NCBI RefSeq assembly: GCF_014189505.1
Contig: NZ_CP050301.1
Coordinates: forward strand, 2,177,501-2,241,500
Direction: 5' to 3'
DNA: 64,000 bases
From: Phyllobacterium sp. 628
GTDB lineage: Bacteria; Pseudomonadota; Alphaproteobacteria; Rhizobiales; Rhizobiaceae
The notes under the pieces were generated by a model, which was given only the letters and a program-made list of their open reading frames with translations, was not told where the DNA came from and did no database searches. Numbering within the stretch: the first letter of the stretch is position 1; each line of letters begins with the position of its first letter. Below, in pieces: positions 63,598 to 64,000 of this stretch. A program made the translations under genes and the position numbers.

Positions 63598-64000
63598 CGC
63601 TTGGCTTTTTTCTCCGCCAATATACCCAGATAGTACATCGCTATTGTGGCACCGGCGATGGCCGTCACATCCGCATGATCATAGGCGGGGGCAACTTCAA
63701 CAACGTCGGCACCGACAATGTTCAATTCTGTCAGGTGCCGCAGCACTGAGAGGATTTTCGCCGATGACGGGCCGCCAGCAACTGGTGTGCCTGTACCGGG
63801 AGCAAAAGCCGGGTCAAGACAATCGATATCAAACGTCAAATAGACCGGCTTGCCTGCAGTGCGCTTGACAATCGCCTTGGCGATCTCGGCAGCAGACATT
63901 TCCTCGACTTCATAGCCATAGACGATCTGCAGACCGCAATCATCCGGTGCATGGGTGCGGATGCCAACCTGAATGGAATGGGCGGGATCAATTACGCCAT
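63594..64000 (-). CDS. speB: Agmatinase-type ureohydrolase, N-terminus outside the window
   Basis: 135 C-terminal residues are visible; the start lies past the right edge. The ureohydrolase metal motif is TFDIDCLDPAFAPGTGTPVA (Asp-x-Asp-x3-Asp). The stretches VIDPAHSIQVGIRTHAPDD and FDIDCLDPA are typical of agmatinase, which splits agmatine into putrescine and urea. Arginase or guanidinobutyrase remain possible. It is upstream of argC on the same strand. Confidence 0.88.
   Translation of the reverse strand, partial: GVIDPAHSIQVGIRTHAPDDCGLQIVYGYEVEEMSAAEIAKAIVKRTAGKPVYLTFDIDCLDPAFAPGTGTPVAGGPSSAKILSVLRHLTELNIVGADVVEVAPAYDHADVTAIAGATIAMYYLGILAEKKAKR

Overview
The window looks like chromosomal DNA of a Hyphomicrobiales (Rhizobiales) alphaproteobacterium, probably Brucellaceae or Phyllobacteriaceae (Ochrobactrum/Brucella/Phyllobacterium-like). 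This is inferred from gene order and protein character: a glyA-nrdR-ribD-ribE-ribH-nusB block, DUF177-plsX-fabH-ihfA-merR, a BepDE-like efflux locus, an LdtR/LdtP pair, a Mg-type HemB, an Omp2b-like porin, a Bpt leucyltransferase and type-2 ArgC. No species call is possible from the sequence alone.

Layout. 1-9.7 kb: a cut periplasmic protein, parC, a TetR-RND efflux operon (bepRDE-like) and an EamA transporter. 9.7-17 kb: bpt, an exported protein, an RDD protein, hemB, an HIBCH-like hydrolase with a DUF6163 membrane protein, and the ldtR-ldtP cell-wall module. 17-25 kb: serine/glycine and riboflavin genes, nusB and the proton pyrophosphatase hppA. 25-30.3 kb: bamE, a cytochrome bc1 assembly chaperone, and DUF177-plsX-fabH-ihfA-merR. 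30.3-36.8 kb: a loose segment of small envelope and stress proteins (two DUF883-like proteins, fasciclin, porin, GST, a GT29-like protein, an NTF2-like protein) and miniproteins, ending at tRNA-Pro(GGG). 36.8-43.2 kb: a LysR-linked catabolic cluster (oxidoreductase, acyl-CoA dehydrogenase, APH-fold kinase, two SDRs). 43.2-47.3 kb: HutC and a histidine-type ABC importer. 47.8-58.8 kb: an exopolysaccharide cluster (ligase/polymerase, initiating glycosyl-1-phosphate transferase, GT4, OPX lipoprotein, PCP protein, GNAT, deacetylase). 58.8-64 kb: DUF2842, ctaA, an MFS gene, a StrB-like kinase, argC and partial speB.

The housekeeping blocks appear to be co-transcribed, with 4-base overlaps or short gaps. 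The accessory clusters each sit beside their own regulator: TetR/efflux, LysR/catabolism, HutC/importer.

The least ordinary signals are these. Three genes (ribH, hppA, MFS) have single-base length problems at short homopolymers. A 122-bp dispersed palindromic repeat occurs in four copies, one carrying a different palindromic repeat inside it. Two MITE-like elements are present, one inside the rib operon and one flanked by CTAG. There is an acyl-CoA dehydrogenase/kinase pair typical of 4-hydroxyacyl-CoA breakdown. A Wzc-like co-polymerase has lost its Walker A loop. Several very small ORFs have good ribosome binding sites or overlap couplings. No CRISPR array, intact insertion sequence, prophage or classical defence system was seen.
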